From Deltaproteobacteria bacterium (GTDB lineage: Bacteria; Myxococcota_A; Polyangia; Polyangiales; Sandaracinaceae), in the NCBI GenBank assembly GCA_017303575.1, contig JAFLCL010000047.1, positions 1-42,032 of the forward strand: 42,032 bases of DNA, read 5' to 3'. The translations under genes were made by a program, and so were the position numbers. Position 1 is the stretch's first letter, and each line of letters opens with the position of its first letter. The notes under the pieces are model-generated. The model was not told the DNA's origin, did not search any database, and saw only the letters and a program-made list of their open reading frames with translations. Of the stretch, positions 8,489 to 17,200 are shown piece by piece.

Positions 8489-10086
8489 CGAGCCTCTTCG
8501 GTGACTGGGCGGCGTTGTTGCCGCTGCTCGTGCTCGCGGGCGCGGGCATGGCGATGCTGTTCGTCGACGCGTTCGTGAAGGAGAACGCGCAGCTCGGTCT
8601 CTTCGCGGCGCTGATCCTCGGCGGCACGGCCCTCGTCTCGTGTGGTCTCTGGGACGAGCCCGTCACGATGACCTCGCCCGCGATCCTCGGCGGCTACCTC
8701 GCCGCCGATCGCCTCGCGCTCTTGGCCGACATGGCGATGTGCGGCGGCGCGGGCCTCGCGTGTCTCCTCGCCGGCGGCTACCTGCGCGAGCACAAGCTCG
8801 AGCGCGGCGAGTTCTACGTGCTCGTCGTGTGGAGCACGCTCGGCGCGATGGCGCTCGTGCGCGCGACCGATCTGCTCGCGCTCTTCGTCTCGCTCGAGGC
8901 GCTGTCGCTCGGTGTCTACTGTCTCGTCGCGTTCCGTCGTCACTCGCCGAAGTCGGCCGAGGGCGCGATGAAGTACTTCCTCCTCGGCAGCTTCGCCTCC
9001 GCGATCCTGCTGTTCGGCATGGCGCTCCTCTACGGGGCGACCGTGCACACCGACTTCGCCGGCATGGCGGAGGCCTTCCGCACGGGCGAGACCGGCGATG
9101 GCCCGCTCGATCTGCGCCTCGGCATCCTCGGCATGGCCCTCGTGCTGATCGGCCTCGCGTTCAAGGTGAGCGCGGTGCCGTTCCACATGTGGACGCCGGA
9201 CGCCTACGAGGGCGCGGTCACGCCGGCCACGACGTTCATGGCGGTCGTGGTGAAGGCCGCGACCGTGGTGGTGATCGTGCGCGTGTTCTTCGGTGTCTTC
9301 GGCACCGAGATGCTCGCGGGCGCCACGTCGGGCTGGCCGGTCGCGGTGATGGGGCTGGCGGCGATCACGCTCGTCGTCGGCAACGTCGCGGCGCTCGTGC
9401 AGAAGAACGTGAAGCGCATGCTCGCGTACTCTTCGATCGCGCACGCAGGCTTCCTCCTCGTGGGCATCGCGGCCGCCGCGCAGCTCGACGACGGTCGCCT
9501 GACGACGGAGACGGTCTCGAGCGTTCTCTTCTACCTGCTCGCCTACACGGTCTCGAACGTGCTCGCGTTCGGCAGCCTCATCGCCGTCGGCAGCCGCGGC
9601 AAGGAAGCCGTCACCTACGAGGACCTCGCGGGCGTCGGTCGACGTCATCCGTGGGTCGGCGTGCCGTTCACGATCGGCGTGCTCTCGCTGATGGGCTTCC
9701 CGCCGACGGCGGGCTTCTTCGGCAAGTACTGGGTGCTCGAGGCGGCCGTCAGCGCGGGCGGCCCGCTCACGTACCTCGCGATCCTCGCGGTGCTGATGAG
9801 CGCCGTGGGCGCCTACTACTACCTCAAGGTCCTCGTCTTCCTCTTCATGAAGCAGCCGGAGGCGGGCGCGCCCGTCGCCGAGCCGATGCGCTCGGGCTAC
9901 GTGGTCGCAGCGCTCATCCTCTCGGGCTACTTCGTGATGCGTATGGGCCTCGCGCCCACCGCCTACCTCGAGCTCGCGCAGGGAGCGAGCTACCAGCTCG
10001 CGGGTCTGCCCGATCCCAACGCGGAGCCCGCCGAGCCTGCGGAGGCCGAGGCGCCGCCGACGGAAGTCGCAGCCGCGGCCGAGTGA
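8485..10086 (+). CDS. nuoN: NADH-quinone oxidoreductase subunit N (proton-pumping membrane subunit)
   Basis: This 533-residue polytopic protein matches NuoN, the third antiporter-like subunit of complex I. Visible blocks are LLALFVSLEALSLGVYCLVAF with the membrane glutamate, FKVSAVPFHMWTPDAYEGAVTPATTFM with the lysine, KNVKRMLAYSSIAHAGFLLVG, and MGFPPTAGFFGKYWVL. An acidic Ala/Pro/Glu tail ends the protein. The start is set by the GGAGG at 8474 and by the family-like MTSLFGDWAALLPLL; the frame runs open upstream through the insert but there is unlike the family. Last gene of the operon. Confidence 0.95.
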   Translation: MTSLFGDWAALLPLLVLAGAGMAMLFVDAFVKENAQLGLFAALILGGTALVSCGLWDEPVTMTSPAILGGYLAADRLALLADMAMCGGAGLACLLAGGYLREHKLERGEFYVLVVWSTLGAMALVRATDLLALFVSLEALSLGVYCLVAFRRHSPKSAEGAMKYFLLGSFASAILLFGMALLYGATVHTDFAGMAEAFRTGETGDGPLDLRLGILGMALVLIGLAFKVSAVPFHMWTPDAYEGAVTPATTFMAVVVKAATVVVIVRVFFGVFGTEMLAGATSGWPVAVMGLAAITLVVGNVAALVQKNVKRMLAYSSIAHAGFLLVGIAAAAQLDDGRLTTETVSSVLFYLLAYTVSNVLAFGSLIAVGSRGKEAVTYEDLAGVGRRHPWVGVPFTIGVLSLMGFPPTAGFFGKYWVLEAAVSAGGPLTYLAILAVLMSAVGAYYYLKVLVFLFMKQPEAGAPVAEPMRSGYVVAALILSGYFVMRMGLAPTAYLELAQGASYQLAGLPDPNAEPAEPAEAEAPPTEVAAAAE

Positions 10087-10131
10087 TCGGGCGCGCGAAC
10101 ATCCGCGCACTCTGGGTCTGGAAAACGCCGT

Positions 10132-10165
10132 GCCCGCGATCGACACACGCATCATGATCGCGGGC
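10132..10165. repeat. Perfect 10-bp inverted repeat between nuoN and the lipoprotein gene
   Basis: GCCCGCGATC (10132-10141) and GATCGCGGGC (10156-10165) are exact complements with a 14-nt loop. The right arm abuts the preferred start ATG 10166. It could end nuo transcription (no T-run follows) or mask the start of the next gene. Role not known. Confidence 0.6.
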
Positions 10166-11044
10166 ATGCGCGTTCCGTCCGTCGTCTCGATCGCGTTGTG
10201 GATGTCACTCGCTGCGTGCAGCGGCGGCTCGGAGGACCTCGCCACGAGCGAGGATCCCCCGACGAGCTCTGATCCCGACACGACCGGCGAAACGGCCGCC
10301 GGTCCCATCGACGGCATCCCTACTGGCACCATCGAAGGCGTCGTGCGCCTCGCGCCAGGCACGACGCTCCCGCGCTACGCCGACAACCCGATGGTGAGCG
10401 CAGGTGCGTCGGCGCCGCTGCCCGAGGGCTGCGCCCAACCGAACGAGTCCGATCGGCAGCCAGTGCAGGTCGGCGCGAGCGGCGGCCTCACGAACCTCGT
10501 GATCGTCGCCACCGGTGATCGCGAGCGCTGGCCCGACACCGCCGGCCCCCGCACGCACACAGCGCGCATCGAGGGCTGTCGTCTCGTCCCGCACACGCTC
10601 GTCGCGGAGCGCGGCGACACGATCCACTTCGAGAACGAGACGACCTTCCCGTTCTTCCCCGATCTCGGCACCGGCTTCACGCGCGCGCTCTTGCCCACCG
10701 ATCCGCTCGACATGGTGCTCGATCAGGGCGGGGTGCGATCGATCGGCTGCGGCTTCGCGAACGCGTGTGGCCGCATGGAGGTCGTGACGCTCTACCACCC
10801 GGTGTTCACCGTCAGCGATGCGGAGGGCCGCTTCCGCATGACGAACGTGCCGGCGGATCAAGACGTACGCGTCACCGCGTGGCACCCGCTCTTCCAGGAG
10901 ATCGGTGGGACCGCGCGCGTCTCGGTTGGAGGCACGACGACGCTCGAGCTCGTCATCACGCCGAACGCGCCCCCTGAGCCGCCACCGACGACGACCGAGC
11001 CCGCGCCGCCCCGCGATCCCCTCGCCGGCGACATCCCCGAGTAG
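10166..11044 (+). CDS. Predicted lipoprotein with cupredoxin-like and carboxypeptidase regulatory-like domains
   Basis: The protein (292 residues from ATG 10166) starts with a short signal and the lipobox SLAAC, lipidated Cys18, followed by an acidic/Thr-rich linker. The rest matches in layout a known family of periplasmic proteins: GTIEGVVRL at the start, a gC-x-L-x-PHTLVAERGDTIHFEN strand block, a CGFANACGRMEV block where cupredoxin-type members keep Cys/His/Met ligands, then HPVFTVSDAEGRFRMTNVPADQDVRVTAWHP, the carboxypeptidase regulatory-like Ig fold. The usual copper histidine after the N-E-T strand is not obvious, so metal binding is uncertain. An earlier in-frame start at 10130 or 10154 is possible but gives a worse signal peptide. 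It is convergent with the next gene, 5 bp away. Confidence 0.8.
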   Translation: MRVPSVVSIALWMSLAACSGGSEDLATSEDPPTSSDPDTTGETAAGPIDGIPTGTIEGVVRLAPGTTLPRYADNPMVSAGASAPLPEGCAQPNESDRQPVQVGASGGLTNLVIVATGDRERWPDTAGPRTHTARIEGCRLVPHTLVAERGDTIHFENETTFPFFPDLGTGFTRALLPTDPLDMVLDQGGVRSIGCGFANACGRMEVVTLYHPVFTVSDAEGRFRMTNVPADQDVRVTAWHPLFQEIGGTARVSVGGTTTLELVITPNAPPEPPPTTTEPAPPRDPLAGDIPE

Positions 11045-11049
11045 CTTCG

Positions 11050-12072
11050 TCAGCCGCGATGGTAGTTCTCGATGCAGGCTTGGCCGGCATAAGCAGCTTC
11101 GACCACCCGCCACTCGCCGTGACGTTGGACCACCGACACCCACGCGAATGTCGCTCCCCAACGAACCTCGACGTCGAAGGCGACCTCACCGGGCCGAATC
11201 GCTGTGGACGTGGCCCGTTGGAAATCATGGCTGGTCGTCTCGCCCCTCTCCGCAAGGCTCCCGATGACATCAGAGTCGGTTGGACCTTCCATCGAACTCA
11301 ACGGAGTGAGCGTGCTGCGCCCTGGTCCGCGGTGCCGACCCGCCAGCGTCACGATGCTGCAGGGCCCGTGGTGATCGTCCCAGTCCGACGCGAGCCATGG
11401 CCGCGGGTCCAGCAGGTGGAAGTGCTCGGCGATGGCGACATCGATCGCATCGCCTGTAGCGCAGGCCTCCGAGGCTCCCGCTACGCGCTCGACCGCTACT
11501 CGGAACGCATCGAGGACACCCGAGTCGTCCACGTGAGCACCGAGCCAAGCGCGCGTGATGGCGACAGCGCGCAGCGCGCGGTAGGCGTCGGCGCAGTCCG
11601 CATCACGAAACTCGACACGCTCCCACAGAATGCCGAGAGCCATGTGCTCATCGATGGGGAGCGGCGAGATCGAGGCTCCCTCTGTGATCCATCCCTCCGC
11701 AGAGAGTTCGCCGATCACGTCGTCATCGTGGGTCGCGACGGGTGATCCGGTGGCGGGTCGACGTCGGGCGTCACACCGCTCGTCGCGTAGCTCCTCGAGC
11801 CGAGAACGCGACACGCGCTCGATCCACAGGAGCGAGCTCGACAACAACGCGCGCACGTCGTCGTCGCCCACGTCGCCGAGCTCGTCGATGTGCTCGCGGG
11901 CGTCCATCGCGTCGTCGGTCGGTGTGTCGACGACCATGCGCGCGAGCAGCGCACGATCGGCTTCGTCGAGCTGTGAGACGCGGCCGCTCGGATGCCATGC
12001 GTCGAGGCTCGAGCGCAGGCTCACGCCGCACCCCGCGCTCATCAACGCCACGACGAGCAGCACGAACCGCAT
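11050..12072 (-). CDS. Predicted lipoprotein of unknown function
   Basis: The 340-residue product starts MRFVLLVVALMSAGC, a clear signal with lipobox MSAGC and lipidated Cys15. I recognise no domain. The body is mostly helical by composition, rich in Asp, Arg and Ala. The last third (FDVEVRWGATFAWVSVVQRHGEWRVV) looks like a beta-sheet module of the NTF2/SnoaL sort, which is only a guess. The 62-bp gap to the next, divergent gene must hold both promoters; I could not pick out clear hexamers. Confidence 0.75.
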   Translation of the reverse strand: MRFVLLVVALMSAGCGVSLRSSLDAWHPSGRVSQLDEADRALLARMVVDTPTDDAMDAREHIDELGDVGDDDVRALLSSSLLWIERVSRSRLEELRDERCDARRRPATGSPVATHDDDVIGELSAEGWITEGASISPLPIDEHMALGILWERVEFRDADCADAYRALRAVAITRAWLGAHVDDSGVLDAFRVAVERVAGASEACATGDAIDVAIAEHFHLLDPRPWLASDWDDHHGPCSIVTLAGRHRGPGRSTLTPLSSMEGPTDSDVIGSLAERGETTSHDFQRATSTAIRPGEVAFDVEVRWGATFAWVSVVQRHGEWRVVEAAYAGQACIENYHRG

Positions 12073-12134
12073 GCGGTCGAGCGTAGATCGTTCGGTGCCG
12101 TCACGTTCGTCGGGCTCGTGGGCACTCGGCAGCG

Positions 12135-12644
12135 ATGCGCATCTTCGCCTCTCTCTCGCTCGCGATGAGCGTGCTCGCGATCACCCCCGACATCGCCTTC
12201 GCGTGCGAGCCCTCGGCGTCGGGTGCGTGGTCGTACGACGTGAGCGTCTCGCCGCGCGCCGGCATGCTCTGTCTCTTCATCGTTCACCTCCACCACGACG
12301 GCACGTGCAGCGCGCCCGCGGAGGCGAGCTTCGAGGTGAGCTGCGGCGAGACGCACCGCGCGGCGATCAGCGACGACGGCGCGTACGTCAGCGTGCTCGC
12401 GCCGCGCGCGTCCCATCGAGGCTGGCCCATCGTGCGCGTGTTCGAGCGCGATGGCGCGGGCGTCGTCTCGCGCACGCTGACGCTCGAGCAGCTCGATCCC
12501 GACACCACGGTTGGATCACGCCCGAGACTTCGCGTGGACGCGGCCGGTGTCGTGCTCGATGGCGGCACGGCGTCGCGCACGGTCTCACTCGTGGACCTCG
12601 TGACGCTCGCTCGCGGAAGACCCGCAGAACGACGGCCTTTCTGA
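12135..12644 (+). CDS. Predicted secreted protein of unknown function
   Basis: The 169-residue product starts MRIFASLSLAMSVLAITPDIAFA followed by Cys24. The -2 Phe argues against a lipobox, so signal peptidase I cleavage is more likely. The mature part is beta-rich with four cysteines (near residues 24, 46, 56 and 70), which could form two disulfides, and ends with a basic tail. No family recognised. It is divergent from the lipoprotein gene on its left, and the repeat-rich gap 12645-12884 follows. Confidence 0.65.
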   Translation: MRIFASLSLAMSVLAITPDIAFACEPSASGAWSYDVSVSPRAGMLCLFIVHLHHDGTCSAPAEASFEVSCGETHRAAISDDGAYVSVLAPRASHRGWPIVRVFERDGAGVVSRTLTLEQLDPDTTVGSRPRLRVDAAGVVLDGGTASRTVSLVDLVTLARGRPAERRPF

Positions 12645-12664
12645 GGTCGACCCATCCCGAAGCG

Positions 12665-12738
12665 GAACACCTTGGGACTTCGATGGGTCCAGGCTTCGGC
12701 CCGGAAAATCTCGGAGTCGCGATGGGTCCAGGCTTTCC
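12665..12738 (+). repeat. Two tandem copies of a dispersed about 35-bp repeat
   Basis: Units at 12665-12699 and 12704-12738 share CGATGGGTCCAGGCTT and a similar leading part (AACACCTTGGGA versus AAAATCTCGGAG), with a period of 39 bp. A third related copy, AGAATCTCGGCGTGCCGTGGGTTCA, lies at about 19973-19997, also intergenic. The pattern suggests a genome-specific intergenic repeat family. Confidence 0.55.
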
Positions 12739-12769
12739 TTCTTGCCTCCGGATCGGGGCGCCACGCGGC

Positions 12770-12860
12770 GGGGTCAGCGCAGCTGACCCCTGGAGCGGGA
12801 GTCGATGGAGGAGCGAAGCGACGACTGAGCGACCATGGGGGACCTGGGGGCGGAGCCCCC
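12770..12860. repeat. Pair of palindromes between convergent genes (terminator-like)
   Basis: The first hairpin is GGGGTCAG (12770-12777), loop CGCAG, CTGACCCC (12783-12790). The second is GGGGGC/GCCCCC at 12846-12860 with a 3-nt loop. A purine-rich stretch of GAGCG-like repeats lies between them. They separate the plus-strand secreted-protein gene from the minus-strand dehydratase gene, so a bidirectional termination role is plausible, though T-runs are missing. The style resembles the nuoM-nuoN insert. Confidence 0.5.
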
Positions 12861-12884
12861 GCGCGCGCCGAAGGCGCAAGAAGC

Positions 12885-13850
12885 TCAAGCGTCGAACATG
12901 CCGAGGGCCCAGCGGAGGGTGTTGCGGTCGATGTTGTGGCCGCTGTGCGCGATCACGACCTTCTTGCCGCGGAGCTCGCTGCGCATCTTGAAGGCCGCTG
13001 CGTAGGCCGCTGCGGCGGCGCCCTCGGCGACGTTGTGCGTGCCCTCGAGCGCGTACTTCACCGCCTCCTGCATCTCGTCCTCGGTGACGCGCACGATCGC
13101 ATCGAGCGGGTGCGTCTTCAGGATCTCGAACGGGAGCTCGAACGCGTAGCGGGTGGCCAGACCGTCGGCGAACGTGTCGGCGCGATCGATGTGCTCGAGC
13201 GTTCCGAGCTCGAGCGATCGCGCCAGCGCGTCCGCGCGCTCGGCCTGCACGCCGTAGATCTTCATGCCGGGTCGCATCGTGCGCAGCGCGACCACCGTCC
13301 CGCTGATGAGGCTGCCGCCGCCGATGGGCACGAAGATCGCGTCCGCGTCAGGCAGGTCCTCCGCGATCTCCATCGCGTACGTGCCCACGCCCGCGATCAA
13401 GAGCGGCTCGTTGGCAGGATGCACGAGCCGAAGGAGCTCGTTCCGCGCGCGCGCCTCGGCCTCTTCGCGCGCATCGTCGAAGTCGCGGCCGTGCTCGATC
13501 ACCTCGGCGCCGAGCGACTGCATGATCGCGTTCTTCTCGGGGTTGTTGTGCTTGGGCACGTAGATCACCGCGCGTGATCCGAAGGTGCGGGCGGCCCACG
13601 CGAGCGAGAGGCCGTGGTTGCCGCGTGTCGCGGTGATCACGCCGCGCGCGCGCTGGCTGTCCGAGAGGTTCGCGAAGAGGTTCACGCCACCGCGCACCTT
13701 GAAGGCGCCGATCGGCAGGTGGTTCTCGTGCTTCACGAACGCGTCGAAGCCCCAGCGCGCCGAGAGCAGCGGGTAGCGATAGAGCGGCGTGCGCGGCAGC
13801 CAGCGGTGGACGAGGGGCCAAGCGCGGAGGACGTCCTGGAAGGTGACCAT
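12885..13850 (-). CDS. Threonine dehydratase-like PLP enzyme (fold type II)
   Basis: The 321-residue enzyme has the serine/threonine ammonia-lyase layout. The PLP lysine is K51 in the motif HLPIGAFKVRGG, the substrate loop is TRGNHG (75-80, in place of the common SSGNHA), and the phosphate-binding loop is GGGSLISG (177-184). There is no ACT regulatory domain, so it resembles catabolic, non-allosteric forms or related racemases/dehydratases rather than full-length IlvA. The altered TRGNHG loop leaves the exact substrate open; threonine or serine deamination to 2-oxobutyrate or pyruvate is the default expectation. It is monocistronic by appearance. Confidence 0.85.
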   Translation of the reverse strand: MVTFQDVLRAWPLVHRWLPRTPLYRYPLLSARWGFDAFVKHENHLPIGAFKVRGGVNLFANLSDSQRARGVITATRGNHGLSLAWAARTFGSRAVIYVPKHNNPEKNAIMQSLGAEVIEHGRDFDDAREEAEARARNELLRLVHPANEPLLIAGVGTYAMEIAEDLPDADAIFVPIGGGSLISGTVVALRTMRPGMKIYGVQAERADALARSLELGTLEHIDRADTFADGLATRYAFELPFEILKTHPLDAIVRVTEDEMQEAVKYALEGTHNVAEGAAAAAYAAAFKMRSELRGKKVVIAHSGHNIDRNTLRWALGMFDA

Positions 13851-14207
13851 CGAGCCCGCGATGGTACCCGAGCCCCTCGGTGCTGCGCGTCGTGATCCTC
13901 GCTCTTGCGGCGGGCGGGAGGCCGTGCGATACCGAAGCCGTTCTACCCAGCTCCGCTCCCCCAGGGGCGTAGCAGCCGGAGGCAGACTGGAGGCGCGTCG
14001 AGGGCGAAGGCCCGGAGCACGCGTGACCTGCGAGACAGGTCCCCAGTCGCCGCGTCGGGGTCGCGACGAGGGTGTCGCGGCCGCGGCCTCCGGTCAGCCG
14101 ACGCACAGCCAGCCGACGCCATGGCGCTGGCCCGAGTCCTCGCGGTTCCGTCCGCGCTCGGGCAGGCGACGCGGCGCACCGGCGCAGTGGACAGGGATCG
14201 CGATCGC
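13851..14207. other. Intergenic region upstream of the SNF2 gene
   Basis: About 357 bp lie between the dehydratase start and the preferred SNF2 start. The SNF2 frame is open back to 13905, so part could be an Arg-rich N-terminal extension, but it shows no domain. A weak TTGCGG...GATACC pair is near 13910-13938. I considered a small RNA here and saw no conserved RNA signature. Confidence 0.4.
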
Positions 14208-17200
14208 ATGCCCGACACATCGCTCGAGGAGACGGAGCAAGACGGATTCGACGCCGGAGAGGACGGCCTCGACGACGAGGACGACGCCGACGAGGGCGAC
14301 GCCGAGGGCGGCGACGACGCCTCGCCACGGGTCCCCGACGCGAGCCGGATCGCGCAGCACGTCGGACGCTTCTCCGATCGCGCCGTCCAGCGCGTGGTGG
14401 GCGGCAACGCGTTCCTCCGAGGTCGTCAGTACGCGCGCCGCGGCGACGTGCGCGACATCGCGACCGAGGACGGGGACGCGTGGGGCCGGATCCAGGTCAA
14501 GGCCGACCTCTACGAGCCGCGCATCATGCTGCAGGACGACGGCGCGATCCGATCGAGCTGCACGTGCCCCGGCTTCCGCGGACCGACGGGCCACTGCAAG
14601 CACGTGGCGGCGTTGCTCGTGGCGCTGCGCGATCGCGAGCGACCGCCGCGTCCGCGGCTGCCGGACGGATCGCCCGCTCCCGCGCCGAGCCACGATCTCA
14701 GCAAGACGATCGTCACCTCGCCCGCAGCCAAGACCGGCCTCGAGCTCGCGACCGCTGCTGGCCCTCAGACCGTGTCGGTGGGCGGCAAGCGACGACGATC
14801 GCGGCGTCGGCGACGCGGGGAGGTCGATCCGCTCGCGCCCGCGACGACGATCACCTCGACGAGCACGCCGTCCGAGACGCGGCTCTTCGACGCGTGGCTG
14901 CCCACGCCGGAAGAGGAGCGCAAGCCCTTCGAGATCGAGTTCCGCATGCAGGTTCGCCCTGCGGCGCTGACGATCACGCCGGTCGTCGCGGGCACGCGCA
15001 CCGGCATCCCGATCCTCGACTCGCTCGCGACGTTTGCGGGCATTTCTTCCTCGCTGCGTCCCGTGATGCGCTTGCTCGCGCGGCACGCAGGTCGCGGGGC
15101 GCCGACGATGGCCGAGGTGCGCGGCGAAGACGCGGCCGAGCTGCTCGGCCTCTTGAAGGGCCACCGCGTACTGCTCGAGCCCGCCTCGATGGAGCTGCGC
15201 TTCTCGGACGAGCCGCTGCGTCCGCGCATGGAGCTCGATCAGGCCAACGGAAAGACCGTGCGTGTGCGCGTGGTCTTCGAGAGCAAGAACGGCATCCGAC
15301 GCTTTCCGCTCTCGCAGGGCGCGTGGTTCGAGGGCACGCCGAGCTGGCAGCTCGACACCACCGAGGGCATCGCGCGTCCGGTGGTCGATGCGATCACGCC
15401 TGCATGGCTCGGCCGCCTCTACCGCTCGCCTGCGCTCGTCTATCCGATGACGGACCTGCCGCGCATGCTCACCGAGCTCGTGCCCCGCGTGGCAGCGCTG
15501 CTCGGCGCGGAGCTGCCCGACATCTCGCAGGTCGCCGACATCGTCGACGAGCAGCCCAAGCTGCGCCTGCAGACCGATGGCGACATCCTCCTCGCGCGCG
15601 CGAAGCTCAACGTCGTCTACGGCGAGCAGGTGTTCGCCGTGCCGCCGGGACAGTTCCCTTCACCGCTCGCGTTCCTTCCCCCGCGTGATCCCTCGGGTCG
15701 TCCGCGCGTCGTGCGTCGTGACGTGGGCGCCGAGATGGTCGCGGTGCAGCTCTTGATGAACCAGGGCTTCGTCGTCGACGAGACCAAGGAAGGTCTCAAG
15801 GCCGAGGGCGATGCGGCGATCGCGTTCTGGACGCAGGGCATCGCGACGCTGCCAGCGGAGTGGGAGAAGCTCGTTCCGAGCGATCTGCGCGCCGTGAAGG
15901 TGCGTGACACCAGCGTCTCGGCGGCGGTGCGTGTGGCGAGCGGCGTCGACTGGCTGTCGCTCGACGTCGCGTTCTCCGCGGATGGTCAGGCGGTGGACGA
16001 GGACGAGCTCCGCGGCGCGCTCGAGAAGGGCCGCAAGCTCGTGAAGCTGGCGGACGGCTCGTGGGCCCCGGTGCGGACCGAAGAGGTCGCCGAGGTGCTC
16101 GAGCGCATGGCCGAGATCGTCGCGGGGCAGGGCGGCGCGAAGATCCCGCTCTCTCAGGCCGGACGCGTGCAAGAGCTCCTTCGGCTCGTGGGCAACCACA
16201 CGGTCTCGCCGCAGGCCAAGGAGCTCTTCGGCAAGCTCGAGGACATCGGCGAGATCGAGCAGATCGCCAAGCCTCGCAACCTCAAGGTCGCGCAGTTCCG
16301 CGACTACCAGAAGCGCGGCTTCAGCTGGCTCGTGTTCCTCCACAACGTCGGCACGGGCGGAATCCTCGCCGACGACATGGGCCTCGGTAAGACGCTCCAG
16401 ACGATCGCGCTCCTCTTGTGGCTGAAGAGCAAGACCAAGACGCACGCACCGACGCTCGTCGTCGCGCCGACCTCGGTCGTCCCCAACTGGGCGCGTGAGA
16501 TCGAGAAGTTCGCGCCCTCGCTCTCCACGCTCTTGTGGCACGGCACCGATCGTCACGAGCAGAAGAGCGAGCTCGAGGAGGTCGACGTCGTCATCACGAG
16601 CTACGCGCTCCTGCGTCGCGACGAAGAGCTGCTCAGCGAGATCGGCTTCCGCTACCTCATCCTCGACGAGGCGCAGCACATCAAGAACCCGCTCTCGGCC
16701 ACCGCGCGCGCGGCCAAGCGCGTGAAGAGCGATCGACGTCTCGCGCTCACGGGCACGCCGATCGAGAACCGACTCAGCGAGATCTGGTCGATCATGGACT
16801 TCGTCTCGCCCGGCTTGCTCGGGTCGCTGAAGAACTTCGAAGAGAAGTACGCGCGACCGATCGAGCGTGGCGACGAAGAGACGATGCGCCGCATGCGCAC
16901 CATCGTGCGCCCGCTCGTGATGCGACGAACCAAGGCAGAGGTCGCGCCCGAGCTGCCGGCGAAGATCGAGCAGGAGATCGTCGTCCCCTTGGCCGACGAG
17001 CAGAACAAGCTCTACAAGCAGATGCTCGGTCAGCTGCGCGCGAGCGTGCTCTCGGAGGTCGAGAAGCAGGGCGTGCAGAAGGCGCACATCCAGATCCTCG
17101 CGGCCCTCACGAGGCTTCGTCAGGCGGCGTGCGATCCGCGCCTCACCAAGCTCAACGGCGACTGGAACGACGACACGAGCGGCAAGCTCTCGGCGCTCCG

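Larger units (their letters stand above)
8313..8514 (+). repeat. Direct repeat of the nuoN translation-start region around a 161-bp insertion
   Basis: The stretch GGAGGTGCACGATGAC and the following bases up to GACTGGGCGGCG (8313-8353) recur at 8474-8514 with only about three differences, an offset of 161 bp. Each copy contains a Shine-Dalgarno, an ATG and the first ten or so nuoN codons. Between them is a GC-rich insert of about 120 bp containing a strong hairpin (8366-8385) and two GGGGCCCC palindromes. The arrangement looks like a duplication made or bridged by insertion of a small palindromic element. Confidence 0.8.

Noticed and set aside
6180..10362. Long antisense open frames across nuoM and nuoN
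   Set aside because: Same shadow composition opposite well-supported membrane subunits.
11630..12991. 453-codon plus-strand frame across the lipoprotein and secreted-protein genes
   Set aside because: Ser/Arg-rich shadow overlapping two better-supported genes; it only reveals the tandem repeat at 12665-12738.
13940..14100. Possible structured RNA (SRP RNA, RNase P or riboswitch) upstream of the SNF2 gene
   Set aside because: GC-rich with short hairpins, but none of the conserved motifs of these RNAs is present.
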